NCBI GenBank assembly: GCA_009712635.1
Contig: WASS01000029.1
Span: 293,276-357,275, forward strand
Direction: 5' to 3'
Origin: Hungatella sp.
GTDB taxonomy: Bacteria; Bacillota; Clostridia; Lachnospirales; Lachnospiraceae
DNA length: 64,000 nucleotides
This document shows positions 1-8,755 of this stretch, piece after piece. Both the position numbers and the translations under genes were made by a program. The notes beneath the pieces were generated by a model. It saw nothing but the letters and a program-made list of their open reading frames with translations. It made no database searches and was not told where the DNA came from. How positions within the stretch are numbered: the stretch's first letter is position 1; every line of letters begins with the position of its first letter.

Positions 1-1
1 A

Positions 2-1090
2 GCTGTCAATGAAGGCCGCCCTTTCGGCGATCAGGAGGATACCAGCTTTTGTCTGGAGAATTCAGGTAAAAAGTGTGTAACACTGGATACAAAATCTCAG
101 GCAGGCCGCGAAGTGCTGGAAAAGCTGCTTGCTGACTGTGATATTTTTATTACCAACTGGCGTCAGCCTGCTTTAAAGAGAAGCGGACTTGATTATGAGA
201 CCTTAAAAGTGAAATATCCGAAGATGGTAATGGGATATGTCAGCGGCTACGGAGAGAAAGGTCCTGATAAGGATCTTCCCGGATTCGATTTCACTGCATT
301 TTTTGCAAGGGGCGGTGTCATGGGTACCATGTATGATGTGGACTCGTCACCCATGCTGCCAATTGCAGGATTCGGTGATCACCAGGTCGGTATGTACCTT
401 GCAAGCGGCGTACTTGCAGCACTTTACCGTGCACGGGAGACGGGAAAAGGAGATCAGGTAACGGTAAGCCTGTTCCACACTGCTCTCTGGGATATTGCTC
501 TGTTCCTTCAGTGCAACCAGTATGGTGACCCCTCCACACAGTATCCGGTGAGCCGTAAGAAAATTGCCAATCCGTTAAATGTAGCTCATAAAACAAAAGA
601 TGGTTACTGGGTACAGTTTGCAATGCCAAGATATGATTTCTACTATCCTACCTTTATGAAGGCACTTGGAAGGGATGATTTAATCGGAGATACCAGATTT
701 TTCCCACAGACTGCACTTCAGGATCACCTGGTGGAATTCTATGAAATGCTTCATGATGAGGTTCTGAAAAGAAGCCTGTCCGAAGTTGAGGTTCTGATGA
801 AAGAGGCTGATTTACCATATGCGGTGTGCCAGACCTGGAATCAGGTTCTTGTAGATGAACAGGCATGGGCATCAGATGCTCTGGCAAAAGTGACATTCCC
901 CAACGGGGCAGAGCGTACCATGGTACGCACTCCTGTTATTTTCTCTGAAACAGGTCTTTCTTCCTATGAAAGGGCTTCCTTCTTAGGAGAAGATACAGAA
1001 GCTGTGCTTGCGCAATTAGGATATAGTAAAGAACAGGTCGATGCTATGATTGCAGCTGGTGAGGCAACCGGATGCAAGAGGATTGGCTAA
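2..1090 (+). CDS. CoA-transferase family III (HadA/FldA/CarA-like), 5' end missing
   Basis: The reading frame is already open at base 2, so the gene begins outside the window and the visible 362 codons are the C-terminal part of a roughly 400-residue protein. The text NSGKKCVTLDTKSQAGREVL near the left edge is the usual family III (CaiB/BaiF) N-terminal motif, and GFDFTAFFARGG and GDHQVGMYLASG resemble 2-hydroxyacyl-CoA transferases such as HadA and FldA. It would move CoA between a reduced acyl-CoA product and the free acid substrate. The position of the aspartate that carries the acyl group in formyl-CoA transferase reads VSLFHTA, with His at bases 476-478. It is first in a tight set with a CoA ligase, acyl-CoA dehydrogenase and Etf genes (29-nt gap to the next gene). 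CaiB-type carnitine chemistry is an alternative; the substrate is not readable from sequence. Confidence 0.88.
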   Translation, partial: AVNEGRPFGDQEDTSFCLENSGKKCVTLDTKSQAGREVLEKLLADCDIFITNWRQPALKRSGLDYETLKVKYPKMVMGYVSGYGEKGPDKDLPGFDFTAFFARGGVMGTMYDVDSSPMLPIAGFGDHQVGMYLASGVLAALYRARETGKGDQVTVSLFHTALWDIALFLQCNQYGDPSTQYPVSRKKIANPLNVAHKTKDGYWVQFAMPRYDFYYPTFMKALGRDDLIGDTRFFPQTALQDHLVEFYEMLHDEVLKRSLSEVEVLMKEADLPYAVCQTWNQVLVDEQAWASDALAKVTFPNGAERTMVRTPVIFSETGLSSYERASFLGEDTEAVLAQLGYSKEQVDAMIAAGEATGCKRIG

Positions 1091-1119
1091 AATCTTCCTA
1101 AGTAAAGTGGTGGGTAGAA

Positions 1120-2724
1120 ATGATATTGAGCTGTAAGACTATAGGGACATGCCTGGCTGAAAGAGCCAGGCATACGCCTGATGAAATTTCGTTAATATAC
1201 GAAGATGTTTCCTATACCTGGAATGAGCTTGACAAGATCAGTGACTATATGGCTTATCGCATGCATACGTTTGGGATAACCCAAGGGACACATGTGGGAA
1301 TATGGAGTGTAAATAATCCCAATTGGATCATTGTATTTTTGTCTTTGCAGAAATTAGGTGCCCTTCCCATTTTAATTAATACCTGCTATCGGGAAAAAGA
1401 ACTGAAAGAGATCCTTCTTATTGCAAATGTAGAATACCTTTATTATGGTGATGTTTATAAAGATATTCACTACTCAGATATTGTTGAGACAATTAAAAAA
1501 GAGAATACCTGCAATATTAAAAAATGGCTTTTTATTGGAAAAGACAGGACTGGTTCATGGTTGAATTTCAATAGTTTTGTCAGCAGTGAGAAAACAAAAA
1601 GAGCTTATGGAATAACCAAAAGCCTGCAGAGCAAAGTCAAATCTGACAGTAATGCCTGTATGCTGTTCACATCTGGAACTACCTCCCGGTCAAAGGGAGT
1701 ATTACTGACCCATAATAATATAGTAAATTCAGCCTTGGCGACCATACACCATATGCAATGGACAAAAGATGACAGAATGTGTGTAACGGTACCGATGTTT
1801 CACTGCTTCGGTGTCACTTCAAGTCTTCTGACTACCATCTTATTGGGAAGTACCATGTGTATCCTTCCTTACTACAAGACCATTGATGTATTAAATTGTA
1901 TACAGAAACATCAGTGTACCATTATTAACGGAGTTCCCTCCATGTTTCTTGCAATGCTGCGTAATGAGCATTTCAAAGAATATGACTTATCCAGTTTAAA
2001 ATCGGGAATCGTTGCAGGGTCCCCTCTTCCTCCTGAGGATTATTTAACTATATGCTCCCAGATTCCAAGTCTTAAACTCATTCCTTCTTACGGACAGACA
2101 GAGACATCGCCTGCGGTAACCTTTTCATTATCCAGTGACCCGGATGAAAAGCGGGCATTGAGTGTGGGGAAAGCAATTGAAGGAGTAGAGATTCAGATAG
2201 TGGATAATGAGAGTGGCAGTCTCTTGCCCGTGGGAGAGTCGGGGGAAATCATGGTAAGAGGCTATAATGTGATGCAGGGCTATTATAATATGCCTGATGA
2301 GACGAAACAGGCTCTTACACCCGCCGGATGGCTCCGCACTGGAGATATGGGCTTCTTTGACGGGGAAGGTTATTTACATATAAACGGAAGAAAAAAAGAT
2401 ATTATTATCCGGGCGGGAGAAAACATATCGCCCCATGAGATTGAGGATTATATCATAAAAATCCCCTGGATTGAGCAGGCAGTTGTAATAGGTGTTCCTG
2501 CTGAGGTGATACAGGAAGAAATAGTGGGATGTGTTGTTTTAAAAAAAGGAGAAACGCTTCACGAGGAATATATAAGGCAGTATCTGGCAAGCAGAATTGC
2601 ACATTATAAAATTCCGGTCAGATTTTTGGAATTTCAGGAGTTTCCCATGAATTCCAGCGGAAAAATAAAACTGGCTGAAATCAAAAGCATCGCCATTAAG
2701 CGGTTGAATCAGTCTGATAAATAG
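1120..2724 (+). CDS. AMP-forming acyl-CoA ligase (CaiC/CarB/FldL-like)
   Basis: A 534-residue member of the ANL adenylate-forming family that should activate a carboxylic acid with ATP and CoA. The P-loop-like motif is FTSGTTSRSKG (residues 183-193), a variant of SGTTGxPKG whose TTSR form recalls CaiC. Further motifs are SYGQTETSP, then GWLRTGDMGFFDGEGYLHI and GRKKDIIIRAGENISPHEIE, and the C-terminal lysine is K515 in NSSGKIKL. ATG 1120 follows AAAGTGGTGGG. It lies between the CoA-transferase and the acyl-CoA dehydrogenase (18-nt gap). In the Acetobacterium car operon the ligase primes the pathway and the transferase then recycles CoA without ATP; I infer the same division of labour here. The acid activated (aryl-acrylate, crotonobetaine-like or branched) is unknown. 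Confidence 0.9.
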   Translation: MILSCKTIGTCLAERARHTPDEISLIYEDVSYTWNELDKISDYMAYRMHTFGITQGTHVGIWSVNNPNWIIVFLSLQKLGALPILINTCYREKELKEILLIANVEYLYYGDVYKDIHYSDIVETIKKENTCNIKKWLFIGKDRTGSWLNFNSFVSSEKTKRAYGITKSLQSKVKSDSNACMLFTSGTTSRSKGVLLTHNNIVNSALATIHHMQWTKDDRMCVTVPMFHCFGVTSSLLTTILLGSTMCILPYYKTIDVLNCIQKHQCTIINGVPSMFLAMLRNEHFKEYDLSSLKSGIVAGSPLPPEDYLTICSQIPSLKLIPSYGQTETSPAVTFSLSSDPDEKRALSVGKAIEGVEIQIVDNESGSLLPVGESGEIMVRGYNVMQGYYNMPDETKQALTPAGWLRTGDMGFFDGEGYLHINGRKKDIIIRAGENISPHEIEDYIIKIPWIEQAVVIGVPAEVIQEEIVGCVVLKKGETLHEEYIRQYLASRIAHYKIPVRFLEFQEFPMNSSGKIKLAEIKSIAIKRLNQSDK

Positions 2725-2742
2725 GAGTAGGAGGAGTAATCC

Positions 2743-3882
2743 ATGTTTTTTACTGAACAACATGAGCTGATTAGAAAATTAGCCAGGGAATTTGCGGAAA
2801 AAGAATTAACAAAGGAGCTTCAGGAAGAAGTCGAGGAAAGTGGTATATTCCCGAAAGAAGTATTGGATAAGATGGCAAAAGCAGGCTTTTTCGGAATCAA
2901 GATTCCCAAGGAATTAGGCGGACAGGGTGCCGATGCAAGATCTTATGTACTCGTAATGGAAGAGATTGCAAGAGTGAGTGCAGTTGCAAGTCTTTATGTT
3001 TCTTCCCCCAACTCATTATCCGGAGGTCCCCTTCTTTTATCCGGAACAGATGAGCAGAAAGAGAAGTATCTTCGTCCAGTTGTTACCGGTGAGAAAATTC
3101 TTGCGTTTGGTCTGACAGAGCCTGGAGCAGGCTCCGATGCAGGCGGTATGACAACCACTGCAGTAGAAGACGGAGATTACTATGTTTTAAATGGCCGTAA
3201 GACATTTATTACGATGGCGCCACTCTCCGATTTCGCGGTTATTTATGCTAAGACGGATATGTCAAAAGGAAGCAAAGGAATCACGGCATTTATTGTAGAT
3301 ATGAAGCAGGAGGGCGTATCCTGCGGAAAAGCGGAAGATAAGATGGGGCTTCACGGCTGTGCCACCAGTGATATCATACTGGAACAGGTGAGAGTACATA
3401 AAAGCAATGTTCTGGGTGAGATCAACAAAGGCTTTATCAATGCTATGAAGACTCTGGATACAGGACGTATGGGTGTTGCGGCTCAGTCCATCGGTGTTGC
3501 ACAGGCATGTCTTGATGAAGCTGTCAAATACGCAAAAGAAAGAAAACAGTTTGGCAGAAGAATCGGAGATTTCCAGGCAATCGGCTTTATGATTGCGGAC
3601 ATGGCAACCAAGCTGGAAGCAGCAAAGCAGCTGGTTTATAAAACTGCATACTTAATGGATACCAGACAGGATGCGTCAATGAATGCATCTATGGCAAAGT
3701 ACTATGCTGCGGAGGTCTGCAATGAAATTGCGGCAAAGGCAGTCCAGATCCACGGCGGCTACGGATACATCAGTGACTATAAGATCGAGCGGTTATACAG
3801 AGACTGCCGTGTATTTACAATTTATGAAGGAACTTCACAGGTTCAGCAAATGGTAATTGCGGGCAAGCTGCTGAAAAAGTAG
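2743..3882 (+). CDS. Acyl-CoA dehydrogenase / enoyl-CoA reductase (CarC/AcdB-like)
   Basis: A 379-residue flavoprotein of normal acyl-CoA dehydrogenase length. LTEPGAGSDAGG and NGRKTFIT are the FAD/substrate-binding middle domain, RKQFGRRIGDFQAIGFMIAD begins the C-terminal helical domain, and the catalytic base is E362 in IYEGTSQVQQ. ATG 2743 follows AGGAGTAGGAGG. Because it is directly followed by etfB and a ferredoxin-type etfA, it probably works in the reducing direction: NADH reduces an enoyl-CoA, possibly coupled to ferredoxin reduction as in caffeyl-CoA reductase CarCDE. Butyryl-CoA dehydrogenase is a less likely reading, because no thiolase, crotonase or 3-hydroxybutyryl-CoA dehydrogenase gene lies nearby. 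Confidence 0.92.
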   Translation: MFFTEQHELIRKLAREFAEKELTKELQEEVEESGIFPKEVLDKMAKAGFFGIKIPKELGGQGADARSYVLVMEEIARVSAVASLYVSSPNSLSGGPLLLSGTDEQKEKYLRPVVTGEKILAFGLTEPGAGSDAGGMTTTAVEDGDYYVLNGRKTFITMAPLSDFAVIYAKTDMSKGSKGITAFIVDMKQEGVSCGKAEDKMGLHGCATSDIILEQVRVHKSNVLGEINKGFINAMKTLDTGRMGVAAQSIGVAQACLDEAVKYAKERKQFGRRIGDFQAIGFMIADMATKLEAAKQLVYKTAYLMDTRQDASMNASMAKYYAAEVCNEIAAKAVQIHGGYGYISDYKIERLYRDCRVFTIYEGTSQVQQMVIAGKLLKK

Positions 3883-3900
3883 GAGAGGGGAAAAGTTAAG

Positions 3901-4686
3901 ATGAAGATTTTAGTTTGTGTAAAGCAGGTACCGGACACCAATGAGGTAAAAATTGATCCGGTAAAGGGAACCCTGATCCGAGACGGTGTTCCCAGCATCT
4001 TAAATCCGGATGATGCCAATGCCCTGGAAGCAGCGCTTCAGATAAAGGACCAGAATAAAGATGTAACAGTAACGGTATTGACCATGGGACCGCCCCAGGC
4101 CTCCTATATGTTAAGAGAATGCCTGGCTATGGGAGCTGATGAGGCATTTCTTTTAAGCGACCGTGCATTTGGCGGAGCAGATACCTGTGCAACGTCCACT
4201 ACCATTGCGGCAGGCATTCAGAAAGTTGGAAATGTTGATGTGGTATTTGCAGGACGTCAGGCGATAGACGGCGATACGGCTCAGGTTGGACCGCAGGTAG
4301 CGGAGAGACTTGGAATCCCGGTGGTTACTTACGTTGAGGAAATAGAACTGGGAGACGGCAAGGTTACTGTACACAGGCAGATGGAAGACGGCTATGAGGT
4401 GATTGAGGTCCGTACACCGTGTCTCTTAACCTGTGTGAAAGAGTTAAACGAGCCCAGATATATGAGCATTGGCAAAATCGTAGATGCATATAAAAAAGAA
4501 ATTCCGGTTTGGAATCACATGGATGTGGAGCTGGATCCTAAGGACTGCGGCCTTAATGCTTCTCCGACTCAGGTATTCCGTTCCTTTACTCCCCCTGCAA
4601 AAGGCAAGGGTGAGATGCTGTCCGGCTCAATTGATGAGATGAGTGCAAAACTGGTTGACAAATTAAAAGAGAAACATTATCTGTAG
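3901..4686 (+). CDS. etfB: Electron transfer flavoprotein subunit beta
   Basis: A 261-residue Etf[21 protein letters not shown] is the standard N-terminus, and [22 protein letters not shown] is the nucleotide/FAD-binding stretch found in NADH-linked, bifurcation-type Etf beta subunits. It pairs with the EtfA encoded 20 nt downstream and takes electrons to or from the acyl-CoA dehydrogenase encoded 18 nt upstream. The start at 3901 follows GAGAGGGGAAAAG. It corresponds in position to CarD of the caffeate operon. Whether it truly bifurcates cannot be shown from sequence alone. Confidence 0.95.
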   Translation: MKILVCVKQVPDTNEVKIDPVKGTLIRDGVPSILNPDDANALEAALQIKDQNKDVTVTVLTMGPPQASYMLRECLAMGADEAFLLSDRAFGGADTCATSTTIAAGIQKVGNVDVVFAGRQAIDGDTAQVGPQVAERLGIPVVTYVEEIELGDGKVTVHRQMEDGYEVIEVRTPCLLTCVKELNEPRYMSIGKIVDAYKKEIPVWNHMDVELDPKDCGLNASPTQVFRSFTPPAKGKGEMLSGSIDEMSAKLVDKLKEKHYL

Positions 4687-4706
4687 GGAAGGGTCGGTGT
4701 ATAGAT

Positions 4707-5885
4707 ATGGCTGTTAATGTTATAAAAGAAAAATGCAAAGGCTGTTCCATTTGTGTGAAGAACTGTCCGTTTGATGCCATTACCATGGAAGGCAAGCTGG
4801 CAGTTATCGGCACTGCCTGTACCAGCTGCGGTGTCTGTGTGGAGAAATGTCCGTTTATGGCAATTGAAAAGACGGAAGAAATAAAAGAAGTGAAAGATTT
4901 AAGCGCCTACAAAGGGGTATGGGTCTTTGCAGAGCAGCGCCGGGGTGAAATCATGCCTGTGGCAATTGAGCTTTTAGGCGAAGGAAAGAAACTGGCAGCA
5001 GAGATTGGCTGTGAGCTGTGCGCAGTTCTTTGCGGAAACGGAGTGTCCGGGCTTGTAAGTGAATTATTTGAGTATGGTGCAGATAAGGTGTATCTTGCAG
5101 AGGCACCGGAGCTGGAGCAATATACTACTGACGGTTACGGCAAGGTGATCTTTGAGGCAATCAATGAGTACAAGCCGGAAATCGTGCTTCTTGGAGCTAC
5201 CCACATCGGCCGTGATCTGGGTCCGATTCTTGCAGTAAAGGCGAATACAGGACTGACGGCTGACTGCACCAGGCTGGAGATAGATCCCGAGGATAAAAAA
5301 ATCAGACAGACCCGTCCTGCTTTCGGCGGAAACTTAATGGCTACCATCGTATGTCCGAACCACAGACCTCAGATGTCTACCGTAAGACCGGGAGTTATGG
5401 CGAAGGCAGAGCGTATACCGGGCAGAACCGGAGAAACAGTGGAATTGAAAACAGACTTTTTAGATGGGGATATTCGTACCAGGGTGCTGGATGTAGTCAG
5501 AAGTGTAAAAGAGATGATTGCAATCTCAGATGCAGAAATCATCGTATCCGGCGGTATGGGGTTAGGAAAAGCAGAAGGATTTGATCTTCTTAAGCAGCTT
5601 GCAGACAAACTTGGCGGTGTTGTGGCAGGCTCCAGAGCTGCAGTTGATGCGGGCTGGATTGACCATGCTTATCAGGTTGGGCAGACAGGAACCACTGTAA
5701 AGCCTAAGATTTATATTGCGTGCGGAATATCGGGAGCGATTCAGCATGTAGCTGGTATGCAGGGGTCTGAGCAGATTATTGCAATTAATACCAATGAAAA
5801 TGCACCTATATTTGAAGTGGCGGATTATGGGATTGTGGGCGATCTTTATAAAGTGATACCATCAATCATTCAATCCCTGGATTGA
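4707..5885 (+). CDS. etfA: Electron transfer flavoprotein subunit alpha with N-terminal 2x[4Fe-4S] domain
   Basis: A 392-residue EtfA, longer than the usual ~330 because of an N-terminal bacterial ferredoxin module. Cys10, 13, 16 and 20 form one CxxCxxCxxxCP motif and Cys38, 41, 44 and 48 the second, giving ligands for two [4Fe-4S] clusters. The C-terminal FAD domain is intact ([38 protein letters not shown]). Such Fd-domain EtfA proteins occur in CarE of Acetobacterium caffeyl-CoA reductase, where the clusters are thought to pass electrons toward ferredoxin. It is the last gene of the operon; a terminator follows 28 nt later. The extra domain is the best sequence hint that this complex communicates with the ferredoxin pool. 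Confidence 0.95.
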   Translation: MAVNVIKEKCKGCSICVKNCPFDAITMEGKLAVIGTACTSCGVCVEKCPFMAIEKTEEIKEVKDLSAYKGVWVFAEQRRGEIMPVAIELLGEGKKLAAEIGCELCAVLCGNGVSGLVSELFEYGADKVYLAEAPELEQYTTDGYGKVIFEAINEYKPEIVLLGATHIGRDLGPILAVKANTGLTADCTRLEIDPEDKKIRQTRPAFGGNLMATIVCPNHRPQMSTVRPGVMAKAERIPGRTGETVELKTDFLDGDIRTRVLDVVRSVKEMIAISDAEIIVSGGMGLGKAEGFDLLKQLADKLGGVVAGSRAAVDAGWIDHAYQVGQTGTTVKPKIYIACGISGAIQHVAGMQGSEQIIAINTNENAPIFEVADYGIVGDLYKVIPSIIQSLD

Positions 5886-5913
5886 AAATGAATGGAATTG
5901 TGATGGATAGAAG

Positions 5914-5950
5914 AGGGAGTGTTCTGTTGTATAAGAGCATTCCTTTTTTT
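5914..5950 (+). terminator. Rho-independent terminator after etfA
   Basis: GGAGTGTTCT (5916-5925) pairs with AGAGCATTCC (5934-5943), 10 bp with two G-U pairs and an 8-nt loop, followed by a run of seven T. It closes the CoA-transferase-to-etfA operon. Confidence 0.85.
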
Positions 5951-5993
5951 ATCCCTGGTAGCAGATGACTTGAAAAAATATTAAACAAATACA

Positions 5994-6022
5994 TTGACTG
6001 AAATGTTGAAAACGTTTAAACT
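5994..6022 (+). promoter_or_regulatory. Promoter with LacI/CcpA-type operator before the LacI gene
   Basis: TTGACT (5994-5999), 17-nt spacer, TAAACT (6017-6022). The spacer and -10 contain the palindrome AAACGTTT (6010-6017) inside TTGAAAACGTTTAAAC, with the central CG typical of LacI-family operators. It also fits the cre consensus TGWNANCGNTNWCA with one mismatch, so either autoregulation by the next gene product or CcpA control is possible. Confidence 0.6.
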
Positions 6023-6073
6023 TGATAAGTAGATTTATGCTATGACTATATCTACCAGGAGGAGACCATAAGA

Positions 6074-7081
6074 ATGAAAGTAAAAGCAGCGGATATTGCC
6101 AGAGAACTTCAGATATCTAAAGCTACTGTTTCACTGGCGTTAAATGGAAAGCCTGGTGTCAGTGAGCAGACGAGACAGGAAATTCTTGCTTATAAAACGC
6201 ATCTGGAAAATAAAATGGCAGAAACCGCTTCTGCGACAGGAAAGGAAAAGCAGGTCATAAAAGTTATATTTATGCACCGGGATTTAAAGGTAGCATATAA
6301 TTCTTTGTGGACAGAGGTCCTGGCAGTCTTTGACCGGGAAATTAAGAAAATGGATTATTCTCTGGGAGTTACCTATGTTAATGTTTTGACTGATTCCGTG
6401 GAAGCTGTGGTCAATGATTGTAATATAAGCAGCGTTGCAGGAGTCATTTTGTGTGCAACGGAAATGCTGAAACAGGATTATGAACTGCTGAAAAACATTC
6501 AAAAACCCATGATAATAACTGACAATGACTTTGAAGATAATTTTCATCACCGGGTATGCATTGATAATATTTCTGCAGTCAGGCTGGCTGTTGAATATCT
6601 GCTGAAAAGAAAATGCAGGAAAATAGTATATCTGGCGAATGAAACTGAAATATTTAATTTTTTACAGAGAAGAGAAGGCTTTCTGTCAGCGCTGGCTGCT
6701 CATAATCTGACATACAATCCAGACATGATGGTAACCCTCGGAAATACCATTGAAGATGTTTGTGAGAGAATGAAACGGTATCTGCAAAAAAATCCACTGC
6801 CGGATGCGTTCGTTATGGAAAATTATCAGGTGTCCATCGGAGTTATAAAAGCGATGAATTCGCTGGGAATCTCCATACCGGAGGATATTTCTCTGATCGG
6901 AGTGGATGAGGTACCTGACTATGCCACATATGACAGTAAGCTGACTGTTATAAAGATTGATCATATAAACAGAGCTCATATGGCAACGTTTCTACTGCAA
7001 AAGGAGATAACAGAGAATATTCCTGTAAAATTTAAATTAATGTCTGACTGCAGGCTTATAGAGGGAAACAGCGTAAAATAA
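6074..7081 (+). CDS. LacI-family transcriptional regulator
   Basis: A 335-residue regulator. Residues 1-40 form the helix-turn-helix (KAADIARELQISKATVSLAL), followed by a periplasmic-binding-protein-like ligand domain with CIDNISAVRLAVEYLL and LIGVDEVPDYATY. The segment after the HTH (residues 41-60) is less canonical than in most LacI proteins, lacking a clear YxPN hinge. ATG 6074 follows AGGAGGAG. It has its own promoter with an operator-like palindrome and its own terminator, and precedes the sugar ABC operon at 7352, so it most probably controls that operon. The effector is probably a sugar; none can be assigned. Confidence 0.88.
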   Translation: MKVKAADIARELQISKATVSLALNGKPGVSEQTRQEILAYKTHLENKMAETASATGKEKQVIKVIFMHRDLKVAYNSLWTEVLAVFDREIKKMDYSLGVTYVNVLTDSVEAVVNDCNISSVAGVILCATEMLKQDYELLKNIQKPMIITDNDFEDNFHHRVCIDNISAVRLAVEYLLKRKCRKIVYLANETEIFNFLQRREGFLSALAAHNLTYNPDMMVTLGNTIEDVCERMKRYLQKNPLPDAFVMENYQVSIGVIKAMNSLGISIPEDISLIGVDEVPDYATYDSKLTVIKIDHINRAHMATFLLQKEITENIPVKFKLMSDCRLIEGNSVK

Positions 7082-7102
7082 CTAAATAACATAATAAGAT
7101 AG

Positions 7103-7141
7103 CGCCAGGTGTAAATAAAAACACCTGGCGTTTATATTGTT
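7103..7141 (+). terminator. Terminator after the first LacI gene
   Basis: CGCCAGGTGT (7103-7112) pairs perfectly with ACACCTGGCG (7121-7130) around an 8-nt loop, followed by the T-rich tail TTTATATTGTTTT. Confidence 0.88.
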
Positions 7142-7250
7142 TTAATAAAAGTTTAAAAGTAAAACTATATAATGTTGTGTTTCGTATATGATATGTGCCA
7201 AAATAAGCCTGTTAAAGTCTTCTTAAATATACAAATAATACAAAATGTTA

Positions 7251-7279
7251 TTGAAAAAAGGTTTTAAATATGTTAAAGT
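7251..7279 (+). promoter_or_regulatory. Candidate promoter of the first sugar ABC operon
   Basis: TTGAAA (7251-7256), 17-nt spacer, TAAAGT (7274-7279). Between it and the gene at 7352 lie two AATTAATTT copies (7288-7296, 7301-7309) and AAAAGTTTAAAA near 7310, a sequence also present near 7147. These repeats could be regulator sites, but the region is very AT-rich. Confidence 0.5.
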
Positions 7280-7351
7280 AAGTTTAGAATTAATTTAGAT
7301 AATTAATTTAAAAGTTTAAAAAACGACACATTCAATGAAGAGGAGGTATTT

Positions 7352-8665
7352 ATGAAAGGGAAAAGGGGTATTGCATTCATGCTGGTGGCGGCAACTGTGA
7401 TTTCCGGGGTACTAGGTGGATGCACAGGCAAAACCGGACTGAAGGAATCGGTGTCAAAAACAGAACAAACAAAAAGCCAGTCAGGAGGCTCGAAGGAAGG
7501 GGTAACAGAGGTTTCATTCTGGACACTGAATACAAGACAGAATGCGGTCGAGCCAATTGCAGAGGCCTTTAATGCTGCCAATAAGGATATTAAAGTAACT
7601 GTTTCCTACTATGATACAGATGGAATCAAGGATGCATGTAAGGTGGCTGCTTCTTCCGGAACGCTGCCTAATATGTGGTTTAACTGGGGCGGAAGTCTGG
7701 GGGGATTTTACGCAGAAAACGGTCTTTCCTATGATTTGACAGAGTATGCAAAAAACAATGGCTGGGCAGATCGTTTTAGTTCCGGTGTATTAAGTCTTTG
7801 CCAGTTAAGCGGACAATTGTCAGGCTATCCGACAAGTTATAATGTATTGGATGTTTATTATCGAAAAGATATTTTTGAGAAATATGGTATTAAGGTACCG
7901 GAAACCTTTGAAGAATTTGAGGCTGCCTGTGCAAAGTTGAAAGAAAATGGTATTACGCCCATATCGACAGCGGGCCTTAACGGCTGGCATGTAATGAGAT
8001 TTGTGGAGTTATTAATTGAACATTACGCAGGGAGTGAACTTCATGATTCATTGAATACATTCAGCACCAGTTATAATTGTGAGGCTGTCATTTCAGCTTT
8101 AACAAAGTACAAAGAGTTCTGTGAGAAAGGTTATTTCCCGGAAGGCTTTGTTACAACAGACCCCAATGACACAAAGATGGCTTTGTTTTCAGGGAGTGCG
8201 GCAATGGATATACAGGGGCAGTGGTACGATGGAGTAATTGTTCAGGATGAACAGGACATGAATTTGTACGGAACATTTGCATTTCCATCCGGCGGTTCTG
8301 ACCGGTTGTCTGCATTTGCTGAGATGACTCAGTTTAATGCGAAAAATACAGATACTCAGTTAGACGCCTGTATGAAATTTATGGATTATTACTATAATGA
8401 AGAAAATGTAAAAAAATATGCTGAGTACTATAATCTGCCCCTTCCCAACAAGGAAGCAAAGATGCCGGAGGGTCAGCCGAATGTTGCGGATATGCTGGCA
8501 GCAGCAGAAGCCAATGGAACCTTCACTATTACAGATCAGGCATTTCCAACAGAAGTAGCAGATGCTTTATTTAATGTTCAGGATGCGATTGCCAATGGTC
8601 AGATGGAACCTGCAGACGGTGCCTCCAAAATTCAGGAGGCAATAGAGGCTTATCGGGCTAAATAA
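7352..8665 (+). CDS. Sugar ABC transporter substrate-binding lipoprotein
   Basis: A 437-residue family 1 extracellular solute-binding protein. The signal peptide ends in a lipobox, VLGGC, giving lipidated Cys24, followed by a Ser/Lys-rich linker (about residues 28-50). Mature-domain signs include TEVSFWTL, FNAANKDIKVTVSYYDTDG and VPETFEEFEAACAKLKENGI, typical of oligosaccharide-binding proteins. ATG 7352 follows GAGGAGG. It is the first gene of an operon with two MalF/MalG-type permeases and a glycosidase; no ATPase gene is present, so a shared MsmK/UgpC-type ATPase encoded elsewhere is implied. An intercistronic hairpin (8680-8715) directly downstream may let this gene be expressed more strongly than the permeases. 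Ligand unknown. Confidence 0.92.
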   Translation: MKGKRGIAFMLVAATVISGVLGGCTGKTGLKESVSKTEQTKSQSGGSKEGVTEVSFWTLNTRQNAVEPIAEAFNAANKDIKVTVSYYDTDGIKDACKVAASSGTLPNMWFNWGGSLGGFYAENGLSYDLTEYAKNNGWADRFSSGVLSLCQLSGQLSGYPTSYNVLDVYYRKDIFEKYGIKVPETFEEFEAACAKLKENGITPISTAGLNGWHVMRFVELLIEHYAGSELHDSLNTFSTSYNCEAVISALTKYKEFCEKGYFPEGFVTTDPNDTKMALFSGSAAMDIQGQWYDGVIVQDEQDMNLYGTFAFPSGGSDRLSAFAEMTQFNAKNTDTQLDACMKFMDYYYNEENVKKYAEYYNLPLPNKEAKMPEGQPNVADMLAAAEANGTFTITDQAFPTEVADALFNVQDAIANGQMEPADGASKIQEAIEAYRAK

Positions 8666-8679
8666 TAAGTTCATAAGAT

Positions 8680-8715
8680 GAAAACGGGCAGTTTTAAGAC
8701 AAGCTGTCCGTTTTC
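8680..8715 (+). promoter_or_regulatory. Intercistronic stem-loop between binding protein and permease genes
   Basis: GAAAACGGGCAG (8680-8691) pairs with CTGTCCGTTTTC (8704-8715), 12 bp with one G-U pair and a 12-nt loop. No T-run follows, so it is probably not a full terminator. Its place just after the lipoprotein gene suits an mRNA-stabilising or partially terminating element. Confidence 0.7.
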
Positions 8716-8755
8716 AGTAAAACGTTGTACGCACGGGATTCGAGGAGAGATTATT

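Noticed and set aside
2-5885. A carnitine (cai/gbu) operon as the definite identity of the left-edge cluster
   Set aside because: Enzyme classes fit and the ligase motif TTSR recalls CaiC, but the gene order and Fd-type EtfA match the car operon better, the transferase looks HadA/FldA-like, and no BCCT transporter or CaiD/E is in view.
7288-7309. AATTAATTT direct/inverted repeats as a specific operator
   Set aside because: Each copy is a low-complexity AT palindrome in an AT-rich promoter; the match is likely to arise by chance.
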